A stretch of DNA of 8,549 nucleotides from UBA2882 sp964619485 (GTDB taxonomy: Bacteria; Bacillota; Clostridia; Lachnospirales; Lachnospiraceae). Made by a program: the position numbers and the translations under genes. Location of the stretch: the NCBI GenBank assembly GCA_964619485.1, contig CAZUCI010000084.1:1-8549 (forward strand), in the 5' to 3' direction. This document shows, one piece after another, positions 1 to 6,024 of the stretch (positions within the stretch are counted from its first letter, which is position 1; each line of letters starts with the position of its first letter). The notes beneath the pieces were generated by a model. That model was not told where the DNA came from. It did not search any database and worked only from the letters and a program-made list of their open reading frames with translations.

Positions 1-1
1 A

Positions 2-91
2 CAAATATCCAAAGCGGTATATGAAGGAGCAAAAGCGGGCACAGAAATTATAAAGTATCTTCGAAATAATACCAGCAAAATAATTGCTTAA
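2..91 (+). CDS. C-terminal end of an unidentified protein (runs in from the left edge)
   Basis: An open frame enters from the left edge and closes with TAA at 89-91, giving the last 29 residues, ending in ...LRNNTSKIIA. The pattern Q..KAVYEGAKAGTEIIKYL is an amphipathic helix that loosely resembles the terminal helix of thioredoxin-reductase-like flavoproteins (Q....A...G..A...A..YL), but this is too short to assign. The next gene starts 22 bases downstream with its own ribosome binding site, so the two are probably co-transcribed. That the frame is coding is inferred from its spacing and from the intact gene that follows. The function is unknown. Confidence 0.5.
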   Translation, partial: QISKAVYEGAKAGTEIIKYLRNNTSKIIA

Positions 92-113
92 TTACTAATA
101 GGAGGATCTCAAA

Positions 114-278
114 ATGATATTAAAATTAATAGCAGGTGCTGTAATCGGTGGAATATTAGGATATTTTTATAACAAGAAAATAGGTTGCATGAGTGGTACT
201 TGTCCAATTACTTCAAGTAAAAAAGGCACCATAATTTACGGTATGATCCTTGGCTTAATGATTAGCAGCTCGTTTTAA
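114..278 (+). CDS. Small DUF6132-like membrane protein (54 aa)
   Basis: A 54-residue protein starts at ATG 114 behind a strong ribosome binding site (GGAGG at 101-105). Residues about 4-19 form a glycine-rich hydrophobic segment (AGAVIGGILGYFY). Then comes a conserved-looking cysteine motif, GCMSGTCPITS (Cys25 and Cys30), and a second hydrophobic segment (GTIIYGMILGLMISS). Two glycine-zipper-like helices flanking a GC.SG.CPITS loop match the DUF6132 family as I remember it. Function is not known; the two cysteines could bind a metal or form a redox pair. It lies directly upstream of two permease halves, so it may be a membrane accessory to them. No promoter is evident in the 22 bases before it. 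Confidence 0.75.
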   Translation: MILKLIAGAVIGGILGYFYNKKIGCMSGTCPITSSKKGTIIYGMILGLMISSSF

Positions 279-324
279 ATCAACTATATATTTTTCTACA
301 TCATAAATACAAAGGAGGTTCTCC

Positions 325-807
325 ATGGATTCTTATATCTTCTATGGACTTGCCATTGTCCTCTTAATTCTTTCTTTCGTAAAAGATAAGAAAAAGACAA
401 AAATGGCATTAAAAAAAGCATGGAAAGCATTTGAAAATATCTTGCCTGAATTTTTAGTAGTGATTATACTAGTAGGTTTTTTACTTGCTATTCTTAATCC
501 AGAGACCATCTCAAAAATTATTGGAGCAGAGTCAGGTTGGTTTGGTGTCATACTTGCCAGTTTCATTGGATCTGTAACTCTGATTCCAGGATTTGTAGCT
601 TTTCCAACCGCTGCTATACTTTTAGAAAACGGAGCCGGCTATATGCAGATTACTGCATTTGTATCTACTCTTATGATGGTAGGTATTGTTACACTTCCTG
701 TTGAAATAAAGTATTTTGGAAAGAAAATCTCGATTATGCGTAATATTCTGGCATTTCTCTTTTCCTTTATTGTGGCTATAATTATTGGAATGGTGGTGGG
801 TAAATGA
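325..807 (+). CDS. Half-size permease, ArsP_1/COG0701 type, first subunit (160 aa)
   Basis: Integral membrane protein with about five hydrophobic segments (residues ~4-20, 40-58, 72-96, 106-125, 138-158). The core GSVTLIPGFVAFPTAAILL (82-100), followed by a glycine and the STLMMVGIVTLPVE segment, is the repeat unit of the ArsP_1/COG0701 'predicted permease' family. Full-length members have about 300 or more residues with two such units, so this is one half. The start is fixed by AAAGGAGGT at 311-319. The stop overlaps the start of the next gene by four bases (ATGA), so translational coupling and a two-subunit transporter are likely. The substrate is unknown; ArsP relatives export organoarsenicals, but nothing here fixes the cargo. 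Confidence 0.85.
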   Translation: MDSYIFYGLAIVLLILSFVKDKKKTKMALKKAWKAFENILPEFLVVIILVGFLLAILNPETISKIIGAESGWFGVILASFIGSVTLIPGFVAFPTAAILLENGAGYMQITAFVSTLMMVGIVTLPVEIKYFGKKISIMRNILAFLFSFIVAIIIGMVVGK

Positions 808-1340
808 AAAAAATAATCAAACGATATCGTGGTTTTATCTTTGTCCTCGTAGCAATGATACTCCTTATCCTTTTTAACCGAGAACTTGGACTTAAAACAC
901 TTCGCATTACTGGAAACTCCGTGAAAGAGATGTTATTGGTAATCCCACCAATTTTTCTTTTACTTGGTCTTTTGGATGTCTGGGTTCCAAGAGAAACTAT
1001 GATCAAATATATGGGAGAAGGCTCCGGAATAAAAGGTGTTTTACTTGCTATCTTCATTGGTTCTGCTGCTGCCGGACCATTATATGGCGCATTTCCTGTT
1101 GCTGCTGTCTTTATGAAAAAGGGTGTTAAGTTCATGAATATCTTGATATTCATTGGTGCCTGGTCAACGACAAAGATTCCTATGTTCCTTTTTGAAATAG
1201 CCGCACTTGGTAATACCTTTGCCATTACACGACTTCTGATTGATATACCAGGGATAATCATCATCGCATTCCTTTTATCAAAAATGGTATCAAAAAAAGA
1301 AGTTCAGACTCTGTATGATAATGCTGCAAAACTTGATTAA
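804..1340 (+). CDS. Half-size permease, ArsP_1/COG0701 type, second subunit (178 aa)
   Basis: Second membrane half, beginning within the last codons of the first (ATGA overlap at 804-807). Hydrophobic segments lie near residues 10-24, 41-58, 76-100, 110-130 and 138-158. The signature GSAAAGPLYGAFPVAAVF (86-103) aligns with GSVTLIPGFVAFPTAAIL of the partner, so the two are diverged copies of the same repeat. Here the following segment is GAWSTTKIPMFLFE instead of STLMMVGIVTLPVE. The N-terminus is basic (KKIIKRYR), which suggests it lies inside the cell. It probably pairs with the first subunit to make one pore. The downstream NifX-like gene has its own promoter, so these genes form the end of a separate transcript, though no terminator is visible directly after the stop. 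Confidence 0.85.
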   Translation: MKKIIKRYRGFIFVLVAMILLILFNRELGLKTLRITGNSVKEMLLVIPPIFLLLGLLDVWVPRETMIKYMGEGSGIKGVLLAIFIGSAAAGPLYGAFPVAAVFMKKGVKFMNILIFIGAWSTTKIPMFLFEIAALGNTFAITRLLIDIPGIIIIAFLLSKMVSKKEVQTLYDNAAKLD

Positions 1341-1350
1341 TCGCTCCTTA

Positions 1351-1402
1351 TTATTGACATATGCCAATAATTACAGTAGACTATTACATTGTGGATGCAC
1401 AT
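1351..1402 (+). promoter_or_regulatory. Promoter with paired CATATG operator, upstream of the NifX-like gene at 1449
   Basis: The -35 box TTGACA (1354-1359), a 17-base spacer and a weaker -10, TAGACT (1377-1382), form a promoter. A 20-base near-palindrome, TTATTGACATATGCCAATAA (1351-1370, one mismatched pair, centred in CATATG at 1360/1361), covers the -35 box. A second weaker element, GTGGATGCACAT (1391-1402), lies just past the -10, about 35 bases from the first centre. The same arrangement is found at three other promoters in the window. It implies that translation starts at 1449 and not at the longer in-frame ATG at 1389, which would fall next to the -10. Confidence 0.7.
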
Positions 1403-1448
1403 AATAATGTATCACAATATGAAAATTACAACGCAAAGGAGTCAGACT

Positions 1449-1805
1449 ATGAAAATAGCATTACCTTCACGCGGTGACATCATCGACAGTCATTTTGGTC
1501 ACTGCGAATACTTCACTGTATTTACTGTAAATGAATCCGAAATTATCAGCGAGGAAATCGTACCTTCTCCTGCCGGATGCGGATGCAAATCAAATATTGC
1601 TTCTGTACTTGCCGATATAGGTGTAAGCATGATGCTTGCTGGCAACATGGGTGATGGTGCCGTAAACGTACTGAATCATTCTGGTATTGACGTAATCCGT
1701 GGCTGTCAGGGAAATGTAAAAGAAGTTGCTCTTGCTTGGCTTTCTGGTGCTGTTATTGATTCTGGTGACTCTTGCCATGAACATGAACACGGATGCCAGC
1801 ATTAG
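1449..1805 (+). CDS. NifX/NifB-like dinitrogenase iron-molybdenum cofactor family protein (118 aa)
   Basis: A small single-domain protein of the Nitro_FeMo-Co family (PF02579; RNase H-like fold). Members bind metal-sulfur clusters or cofactor precursors; the Desulfovibrio orange protein belongs here. It begins MKIALPSRGD, has the family motif SHFGHCEYF (residues 14-22) and the glycine-rich AGNMGDGAVNVL turn (64-75). It adds a CGC pair (Cys44, Cys46), Cys86, and a Cys/His-rich tail, CHEHEHGCQH, suited to binding a metal. I choose ATG 1449 because AAAGGAG lies at 1436-1442 and the promoter boxes occupy the extension from 1389. It is the only member of the predicted regulon on the plus strand and ends at a strong terminator. 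Whether it carries Fe-S, Mo/Cu or another metal cannot be told. Confidence 0.88.
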   Translation: MKIALPSRGDIIDSHFGHCEYFTVFTVNESEIISEEIVPSPAGCGCKSNIASVLADIGVSMMLAGNMGDGAVNVLNHSGIDVIRGCQGNVKEVALAWLSGAVIDSGDSCHEHEHGCQH

Positions 1806-1863
1806 GCTATAAAAATATCCCATTGCTATTCATTATGAATGCATATGGGATATTTTTATGGCT
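1806..1863. terminator. Bidirectional rho-independent terminator between convergent genes
   Basis: A perfect 15-base inverted repeat, ATAAAAATATCCCAT (1809-1823) with ATGGGATATTTTTAT (1845-1859), extends by four weaker pairs (GGCT on each side). It also holds an inner bulged stem, ATTCA/TGAAT. The A/T runs on both flanks give a U-tract on either strand. It lies between the stop of the plus-strand NifX-like gene (1805) and the stop of the minus-strand Mrp gene (1862), so it serves both. Confidence 0.9.
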
Positions 1864-2731
1864 ATATCGTACTTTCAAAGATCTTTTCTATTTTGTTGGC
1901 TGCGTCTTCTAGATATTCACAGGAAAAACGTTCGAATTCTCCCTGATCTACCAGACTTGCGATAACAGGGTCAATCGGAATCCTTCCAAGTATATCAACT
2001 CCCGTTTCCTCTGCAATCTCACCAAGTTTGCTTTGTCCAAATATCGAAATTTCCTTTCCGCAATCTGGACATTTCACATAACTCATGTTTTCTACATATC
2101 CTAAGATAGGAACATTCATCATTTTAGCCATGTTATATGCCTTTTTTACAATCATGGATACCAAATCCTGCGGAGAAGATACAATCACAATTCCATCCAA
2201 TGGAATGGACTGAAATACAGTCAATGGAACATCTCCTGTTCCAGGTGGCATATCAATGAAAAGGTAATCCAGATCTTCCCATACTACATCTGTCCAAAAT
2301 TGCTTTACTGTTCCAGCCAGAATTGGTCCTCTCCAGATGACAGGAGAATCTTCTTTATCCAACAATAGGTTTACAGACATAACTTTTATGTCATTTGCTG
2401 TTCTCTCTGGAAGTATTCCAAGTTCATTGGCAGATGCTTTTCTTGTGATACCAAACATTTTTGGTATTGAAGGTCCCGTAACATCAGCATCCAAAATTCC
2501 TACTCGATAGCCTTTTCTGTTTAAAAGAACTGCCAACATTGCTGTGACAAATGATTTTCCTACACCACCCTTTCCACTTACCACACCAATCACATTTTTT
2601 ATGGAACTGAACTGATTTAAATCTTCTAACATACTTTGCTTGCCAAGCTTACCTTGTAAGCTTTGATCACATCCTTCACAGGATTCTTTTGTGCAACTGC
2701 TGTCTGAACAGCTTTTTGTATTTTCGCTCAT
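1862..2731 (-). CDS. mrp: Mrp/NBP35-family iron-sulfur cluster carrier ATPase (289 aa)
   Basis: Cytosolic P-loop ATPase of the Mrp/ApbC/NBP35 family, which binds a 4Fe-4S cluster between subunits and delivers it to target proteins. Visible features are the deviant Walker A GKGGVGKS (53-60), LDADVTGPSIP (80-90), the WRGP..AGTVKQFW block (133-146), switch II DMPPGTGD (160-167), and a C-terminal CPDCG (Cys221, Cys224) matching the cluster-bridging cysteine pair. The N-terminus carries four cysteines (8, 13, 18, 21; C-x4-C-x4-C-x2-C), an NBP35-like extension whose spacing differs from the eukaryotic form. The start at 2731 has AAGGAG eight bases upstream. It follows the IscU-like gene by 18 bases, so one transcript probably makes scaffold and carrier together. 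A truncated paralogue lies at 8125-8549. Confidence 0.93.
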   Translation of the reverse strand: MSENTKSCSDSSCTKESCEGCDQSLQGKLGKQSMLEDLNQFSSIKNVIGVVSGKGGVGKSFVTAMLAVLLNRKGYRVGILDADVTGPSIPKMFGITRKASANELGILPERTANDIKVMSVNLLLDKEDSPVIWRGPILAGTVKQFWTDVVWEDLDYLFIDMPPGTGDVPLTVFQSIPLDGIVIVSSPQDLVSMIVKKAYNMAKMMNVPILGYVENMSYVKCPDCGKEISIFGQSKLGEIAEETGVDILGRIPIDPVIASLVDQGEFERFSCEYLEDAANKIEKIFESTI

Positions 2732-2749
2732 TCGCTTTACTCCTTGTTG

Positions 2750-3127
2750 TTATATTTTCTTGAAATAGTCTTCAATCGCATTTTTTAAAGCACTGGCTCC
2801 AAGTACGGAACAATGCAATTTCTGTTCTGGCAACCCATCTAGTGCGTCTGCAATATCCTTATCTGTAATCTGCAACGCTTCGTCCAAAGTCTTACCCTTT
2901 GCCAAAACGGTTGTCATGCTGCTGGATGCAACAGCTGCTGTACACCCAAAGACGAGGAATTTTATATCTTCAATTTGATTATCTCTTACTTTAATCTGGA
3001 TTGTAAGATAATCTCCACATCCTGGATCACCAAAACTTCCTTCACCATTGGCATCAGCTATAGAACCGCAATTTCTTGGTGACATAAAATGATCAATCAC
3101 CTTATCAGAAAAGGATTCACTAAACAT
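2750..3127 (-). CDS. IscU/NifU N-terminal-type Fe-S cluster scaffold protein (125 aa)
   Basis: Cytosolic scaffold on which Fe-S clusters are assembled before transfer. The family ligands are all present: Cys37 and Asp39 in GDPGCGD, Cys62 in FGCTAAVASSS, and His105-Cys106 in LPEQKLHCSVLG. The usual N-terminal DHF.SPRNCG stretch is at 12-21. The length (125 aa) fits the stand-alone IscU/NifU-N class. It lacks the C-terminal ferredoxin-like and Nfu domains of full NifU. No cysteine desulfurase (NifS/IscS) gene accompanies it, so sulfur must come from elsewhere. It is the first gene of a two-gene transcript with the Mrp ATPase and lies just downstream of a regulon-type promoter. The ribosome binding site (GGAAGTG, seven bases before ATG) is modest. 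Confidence 0.92.
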   Translation of the reverse strand: MFSESFSDKVIDHFMSPRNCGSIADANGEGSFGDPGCGDYLTIQIKVRDNQIEDIKFLVFGCTAAVASSSMTTVLAKGKTLDEALQITDKDIADALDGLPEQKLHCSVLGASALKNAIEDYFKKI

Positions 3128-3158
3128 GTTTTCACTTCCAATCGTTATTTATTTTGGT

Positions 3159-3206
3159 CTTATGCCCATTAAAATATTTTAATTCAATTTTGGGCATATG
3201 TCAATA
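3159..3206 (-). promoter_or_regulatory. Promoter with paired CATATG operator, upstream of the IscU-like/Mrp pair
   Basis: Read on the minus strand: -35 TTGACA (3204-3199), 17-base spacer, -10 TAAAAT (3181-3176). The near-palindrome ATTGACATATGCCCAA (3205-3190; CATATG at 3195-3200) covers the -35 box. A second half-site, CTTATGCCCATT on the plus strand (3159-3170), lies just past the -10, 36 bases between centres. The layout matches the promoters at 1351, 7251 and 7913. It should place the transcript start near 3168, about 40 bases before the IscU-like ATG. Confidence 0.75.
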
Positions 3207-3211
3207 TCAAC

Positions 3212-3262
3212 AAAAAAAGTGCCCCAACACATAGCACACTCGTACTATGATATCAGACACTT
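3212..3262 (-). terminator. Rho-independent terminator of the DUF134 gene
   Basis: On the minus strand an imperfect hairpin pairs AAGTGTCT (3262-3255) with GGGGCACTT (3225-3217), using two G-U pairs. It also holds an inner stem CATAG/CTATG (3249-3245 with 3234-3230). Seven T residues follow (3218-3212). It lies 21 bases after the DUF134 stop and immediately before the next promoter, which insulates that promoter from upstream transcription. Confidence 0.65.
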
Positions 3263-3283
3263 CTTAACTTGCCGTTACTTCGA

Positions 3284-3760
3284 CTAATAATCCATTTCTC
3301 TATGTCGCCAGCAATTCTCTCTGCAGAACTTATCTCTACATTTATCCTGACAGATTACATGGACAGACCCACAATTAGGACACACATATTTCCCGTTCTT
3401 AATTGCCTCCAGATTCTCGAAACTTTCTTTCCACTCTTTCCCACAATCCTTGCATATAATGGGACAAATGTTCCGTGTAAAATTACCACCTTCAATTCGT
3501 ATCATCTTTCCATGAATCAAACTATCAGCTACCTTTTCCCTTGCAGACAGTAGTATACGTTGAAATGTCGGTCTCGATACCTCCATTCTTTCTGCACACT
3601 CCCCCTGTTCCAATCCTTCCAGATCTTTTAGCCGGATGGCTTCCAGTTCCTCTAGTTTCAAAATATTTTCAGGCAGTTCTTCTACTTCTGTTTCCGAAGG
3701 AACAAAATACGGTATTACCGGAACATGCTCTATTTTCCTCCATTTTGTTGGTCTTGCCAT
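3284..3760 (-). CDS. DUF134 (UPF0251) family DNA-binding regulator with Cys-rich C-terminus (158 aa)
   Basis: Predicted transcriptional regulator. The N-terminal RPTKWRKIEHVP (3-14) is the DUF134 signature. Residues about 36-80 hold a sigma-70 region 4-like helix-turn-helix (LEAIRLKDLEGL....CAERMEVSRPTFQRIL). The C-terminal part carries four cysteines in two CxxC-type pairs (Cys99/103/106 region and Cys127/Cys130 in CPNCG), then four more in C-x3-C-x4-C-x3-C (137, 141, 146, 150) with His153. This is enough for a zinc site plus a second metal or redox-sensing site. It lies between the two operons that carry the shared operator and has its own promoter and terminator. I infer that it reads the CATATG operators; whether it represses or activates is unknown. 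The start has GGTGAT five bases before ATG. Confidence 0.9.
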   Translation of the reverse strand: MARPTKWRKIEHVPVIPYFVPSETEVEELPENILKLEELEAIRLKDLEGLEQGECAERMEVSRPTFQRILLSAREKVADSLIHGKMIRIEGGNFTRNICPIICKDCGKEWKESFENLEAIKNGKYVCPNCGSVHVICQDKCRDKFCRENCWRHREMDY

Positions 3761-3797
3761 TTTATCACCATTCTTTCATACTCACAAAATGCGGGCT

Positions 3798-3850
3798 AAT
3801 TTCAGATTATCCTTTACTACTAATAATATCTGAATTATTCAAAATGTCAA
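3798..3850 (-). promoter_or_regulatory. Promoter of the DUF134 gene, with an inverted repeat at the -10
   Basis: Minus strand: -35 TTGACA (3850-3845), 16-base spacer, -10 TATTAT (3828-3823). It lacks the GGGCATATGCCC-type element of the other four promoters. Instead an inverted repeat, AATTTCAGAT (3798-3807) with ATCTGAATT (3828-3836), spans the -10 and start region and could bind a different factor or the regulator itself. No clear terminator separates it from the hydrolase gene upstream, so readthrough from the big operon is also possible. Confidence 0.6.
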
Positions 3851-3871
3851 CAAAACCCTTCCTTTCAACCA

Positions 3872-4720
3872 TTAGATTAGCATTACATGTCCCGTATTAT
3901 TATAAACAAACTGTTCCTTCATGCCTTCCCGTATCTTAAGGATACCCTCTTCTCCAGTACAATGAGAAACTGCAACCTTTTGTATCTCCATCTTCTGAAA
4001 CATTTCTATCGTTTCCCTAATTCTTACTTCATCTGCCTCCACCAGATGGGTTCCACCCACAACTGCATAGATTGGCATATTCATTCTTTCAGAAATTGTC
4101 TTTAAAATATTAACAATTCCAACATGGGAACACCCTACAATGACTACCAGGCCTTTCTTCGTAAGTATCCCAAGAGCAATCTCATCCATAAAATCATCCG
4201 GTATATACTCCACACCTGATTTTACAAAGAATTTTGGATTTCTTAGTTCGAAATCATTATACTTCTTAAAATGATGGAACACAAAGATATGCTCAGTCAG
4301 TGAAATCATATCTTCACTAACTTTTATTGTCTCTGTTGGAAGGCTTTTTAAAAATGATTCCGAAAAAGAATTTCCATTGAATTTATATTCTTTGGTTCCA
4401 ATCGTTTTGTATTTTGAATTAAAAAATTCTTCCCCCACAATGAATCTAGGAAGGTTTAATGTCTCAAGCACAAATCGTTCCAAGCCCCCTGTATGATCAT
4501 AATGCCCATGGCTCAGAATACAATAATCCAGTGCATTCAAATCTTTTACCAGAGATTTTGCATTTTTAATAAAATCTCCGCTCTGTCCTGTGTCAAATAA
4601 AATCTTTTTCCCATCTGTTTCAATGTATAAGGATAGTCCATGTTCAAATAGCAATTCGCCATTGTCATCGCACTGATTTTCAATCAAAGTTGTAATCTGT
4701 AATTCCATATTTCGCCCCAT
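3872..4720 (-). CDS. Metallo-beta-lactamase-fold hydrolase, COG1237 type (282 aa)
   Basis: Cytosolic metal-dependent hydrolase. Metal-binding motifs in order are LFDTG (41-45), SHGHYDHTGG (70-79), VGCSHVGIVN (195-204), GGTHL (222-226) and SHCTGEEG (252-259). The set GCSH.GIVN, GG.H and HCTG is typical of COG1237. That group includes an archaeal dihydropterin ribofuranosylaminobenzene phosphate synthase-like enzyme, though most bacterial members have no known substrate. It is the last gene of the NifX/ATPase operon, 34 bases after the second NifX-like gene, so it probably acts on a product or ligand tied to that system. The start is uncertain: ATG 4720 has AAAGGA unusually close, while ATG 4708 (MELQITTLIEN) matches the usual family N-terminus. 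No catalytic residue appears to be missing. Confidence 0.9.
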   Translation of the reverse strand: MGRNMELQITTLIENQCDDNGELLFEHGLSLYIETDGKKILFDTGQSGDFIKNAKSLVKDLNALDYCILSHGHYDHTGGLERFVLETLNLPRFIVGEEFFNSKYKTIGTKEYKFNGNSFSESFLKSLPTETIKVSEDMISLTEHIFVFHHFKKYNDFELRNPKFFVKSGVEYIPDDFMDEIALGILTKKGLVVIVGCSHVGIVNILKTISERMNMPIYAVVGGTHLVEADEVRIRETIEMFQKMEIQKVAVSHCTGEEGILKIREGMKEQFVYNNTGHVMLI

Positions 4721-4754
4721 TTCATCCTTTTCTTACTATGATAATATAAAAGGA

Positions 4755-5111
4755 CTAATCATTGCAATGACCTTCATGGGCATGTTCTGTACATACACTA
4801 CCTGTAGATTGTAATCCACCTGCAAGATACCGTTTCACTACATCATCAGCATTACCCTGTGCGCCGACAACAACTTCAATTCCATTTTCATTGAAAAGTA
4901 CCTGAGCTGTTTCTCCCATACCTCCAGCTATGATAACATCTGTCTTTTGCTCTTTTAAGAATACTGGCAAAAATCCAGGCTTATGACCAGGATTTGGTAC
5001 AAATGCTTTTCCTTTTACTTCTACATTTTCAATATCATACATGGTAAATCCTTCGCAATGTCCAAAATGTCCACTTACTAGTGTTCCTTCACTTGCTACC
5101 GCTACTCTCAT
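4755..5111 (-). CDS. NifX/NifB-like Nitro_FeMo-Co family protein with His/Cys tail (118 aa)
   Basis: Second single-domain PF02579 protein, the same length as the one at 1449. It starts MRVAVASEG and has GHFGHCEGF (14-22), IIAGGMGETAQVLF (60-73) and VVGAQGNADDVV (81-92). The C-terminal tail CTEHAHEGHCND holds two cysteines and three histidines, a likely metal site. The frame stays open to 5189, but ATG 5111 is preferred because GGAGG stands eight bases upstream and the family begins exactly here. It lies 67 bases after the second ferredoxin-ATPase and 34 before the hydrolase, within one operon. It lacks the CGC pair of the protein at 1449, so the two may hold different metals or clusters. Close relatives include the Mo/Cu-binding orange protein; the cofactor here is not determined. 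Confidence 0.9.
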   Translation of the reverse strand: MRVAVASEGTLVSGHFGHCEGFTMYDIENVEVKGKAFVPNPGHKPGFLPVFLKEQKTDVIIAGGMGETAQVLFNENGIEVVVGAQGNADDVVKRYLAGGLQSTGSVCTEHAHEGHCND

Positions 5112-5178
5112 CTTTTTTCCTCCATTTTCTTTCTGGATATTTATTTGCTTTTTATATTTCCTATTGCCTGCTTCCTGT

Positions 5179-6024
5179 TTATAGCTCAAGTTTGATGCAA
5201 CTCCACATCTCTTCTATTGCTTTACTTGCCGGACTGCCTGAGAATTCTGTAATCGGTTTTAATGTATTTACAGCCTCCATAACTAGAGGATCAAATGGAA
5301 TTTTCCCTATGATTGGTAAATTCTTTTCCTTTGCAAACTCTTCAATTTTCACTGTCATATCCAGATTAACATCGTACTTATTTACACAGATCATGACCTG
5401 TGTCTCAAAATGTTCTGATAATTCCAATATTCTCTTTAAATCATCAAGACCTGACTTTGTCGGCTCTGTAACGATAAGTGCAATATCCGTATCCGTAATC
5501 GATGCAATCACACTGCATCCAATTCCAGGTGAACCATCTAAAATCTGAATACTGTCTTTATCTGCAAATCGCTTTGCATTTTTTCTTAACGCCGTTACAA
5601 GCTTACCTGAACCATCGCTTCCAATACCCATTTCTGCTCTCGCTATTATGTCTTTATCTGTTTTCGTAAGAAACATATCCGCTGTTTTTTCCTCTTCGAG
5701 ATGAATTGCGTTTTGGGGACAGACCAGTGTACAGGCTCCACAACCTTCACACAGAAAAGTATTTACCTGTGAATTTCGGATTGCGCCAAACTTACATACC
5801 TCTTCACAAATTTCACACTCTATACAAATGCTTTTATTTATCCTTGCTTTCTTACTTCCATAAAAATATTTCTTTTCAATGTCCAATCCTTTATAAAAAA
5901 GGTATAGGTTTGGAGCATCCACATCACAATCCACTTTGACTACTTTACCAATAAGTTCTGATAATGCTGCAACCACTGTAGTCTTTCCGGTTCCACCTTT
6001 TCCACTCAATACTGATATTACCAT
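5179..6024 (-). CDS. MinD/ParA-type ATPase with inserted 2x[4Fe-4S] ferredoxin domain (281 aa)
   Basis: Cytosolic P-loop ATPase with a ferredoxin domain inserted after the first strand-helix unit. The deviant Walker A is GKGGTGKT (8-15), with VDCDVDAPN (31-39) after it. Cluster motifs are C-x2-C-x2-C-x3-C at 67/70/73/77 and again at 92/95/98/102, the second followed by proline. Switch II is ILDGSPGIGCSV (161-172). The start overlaps the end of the upstream sister gene by seven bases, with AAGGAGG inside that gene, so the two are translationally coupled and probably form a heterodimer. Such pairs accompany the orange protein in Desulfovibrio, where they are thought to help build or load its metal cluster. 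Redox-gated ATPase action on the NifX-like proteins is my inference. Confidence 0.92.
   Translation of the reverse strand: MVISVLSGKGGTGKTTVVAALSELIGKVVKVDCDVDAPNLYLFYKGLDIEKKYFYGSKKARINKSICIECEICEEVCKFGAIRNSQVNTFLCEGCGACTLVCPQNAIHLEEEKTADMFLTKTDKDIIARAEMGIGSDGSGKLVTALRKNAKRFADKDSIQILDGSPGIGCSVIASITDTDIALIVTEPTKSGLDDLKRILELSEHFETQVMICVNKYDVNLDMTVKIEEFAKEKNLPIIGKIPFDPLVMEAVNTLKPITEFSGSPASKAIEEMWSCIKLEL

Noticed and set aside
782..1264. Minus-strand 160-codon frame opposite the second permease
   Set aside because: It is the antisense shadow of a clearly coding membrane protein, with no family motif and no ribosome binding site; the same applies to plus-strand frames opposite 3284-6845.
1389..1448. 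Longer in-frame start for the NifX-like gene at 1389
   Set aside because: The extension overlaps the region of the -10 and the second operator element, has no ribosome binding site, and the family begins at MKIALPSRG (1449), which has AAAGGAG upstream.
1841..1850. GCATATGGGA, resembling the operator core
   Set aside because: It lies inside the terminator hairpin, has the arms reversed (CATATGGG and not CATATGCCC), and no promoter adjoins it.
2240..2255. GGCATATCAAT-like sequence within the Mrp gene, and similar partial matches near 4073 and 4501 in the hydrolase gene
   Set aside because: They are partial matches inside conserved coding stretches (for example the MPPGT and HGHYD codons) with no promoter boxes, so chance similarity is likelier.
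5112..5189. Longer in-frame start for the second NifX-like gene at 5189
   Set aside because: It would overlap the upstream ATPase gene and add 26 lysine-rich residues not typical of the family; GGAGG points to ATG 5111.
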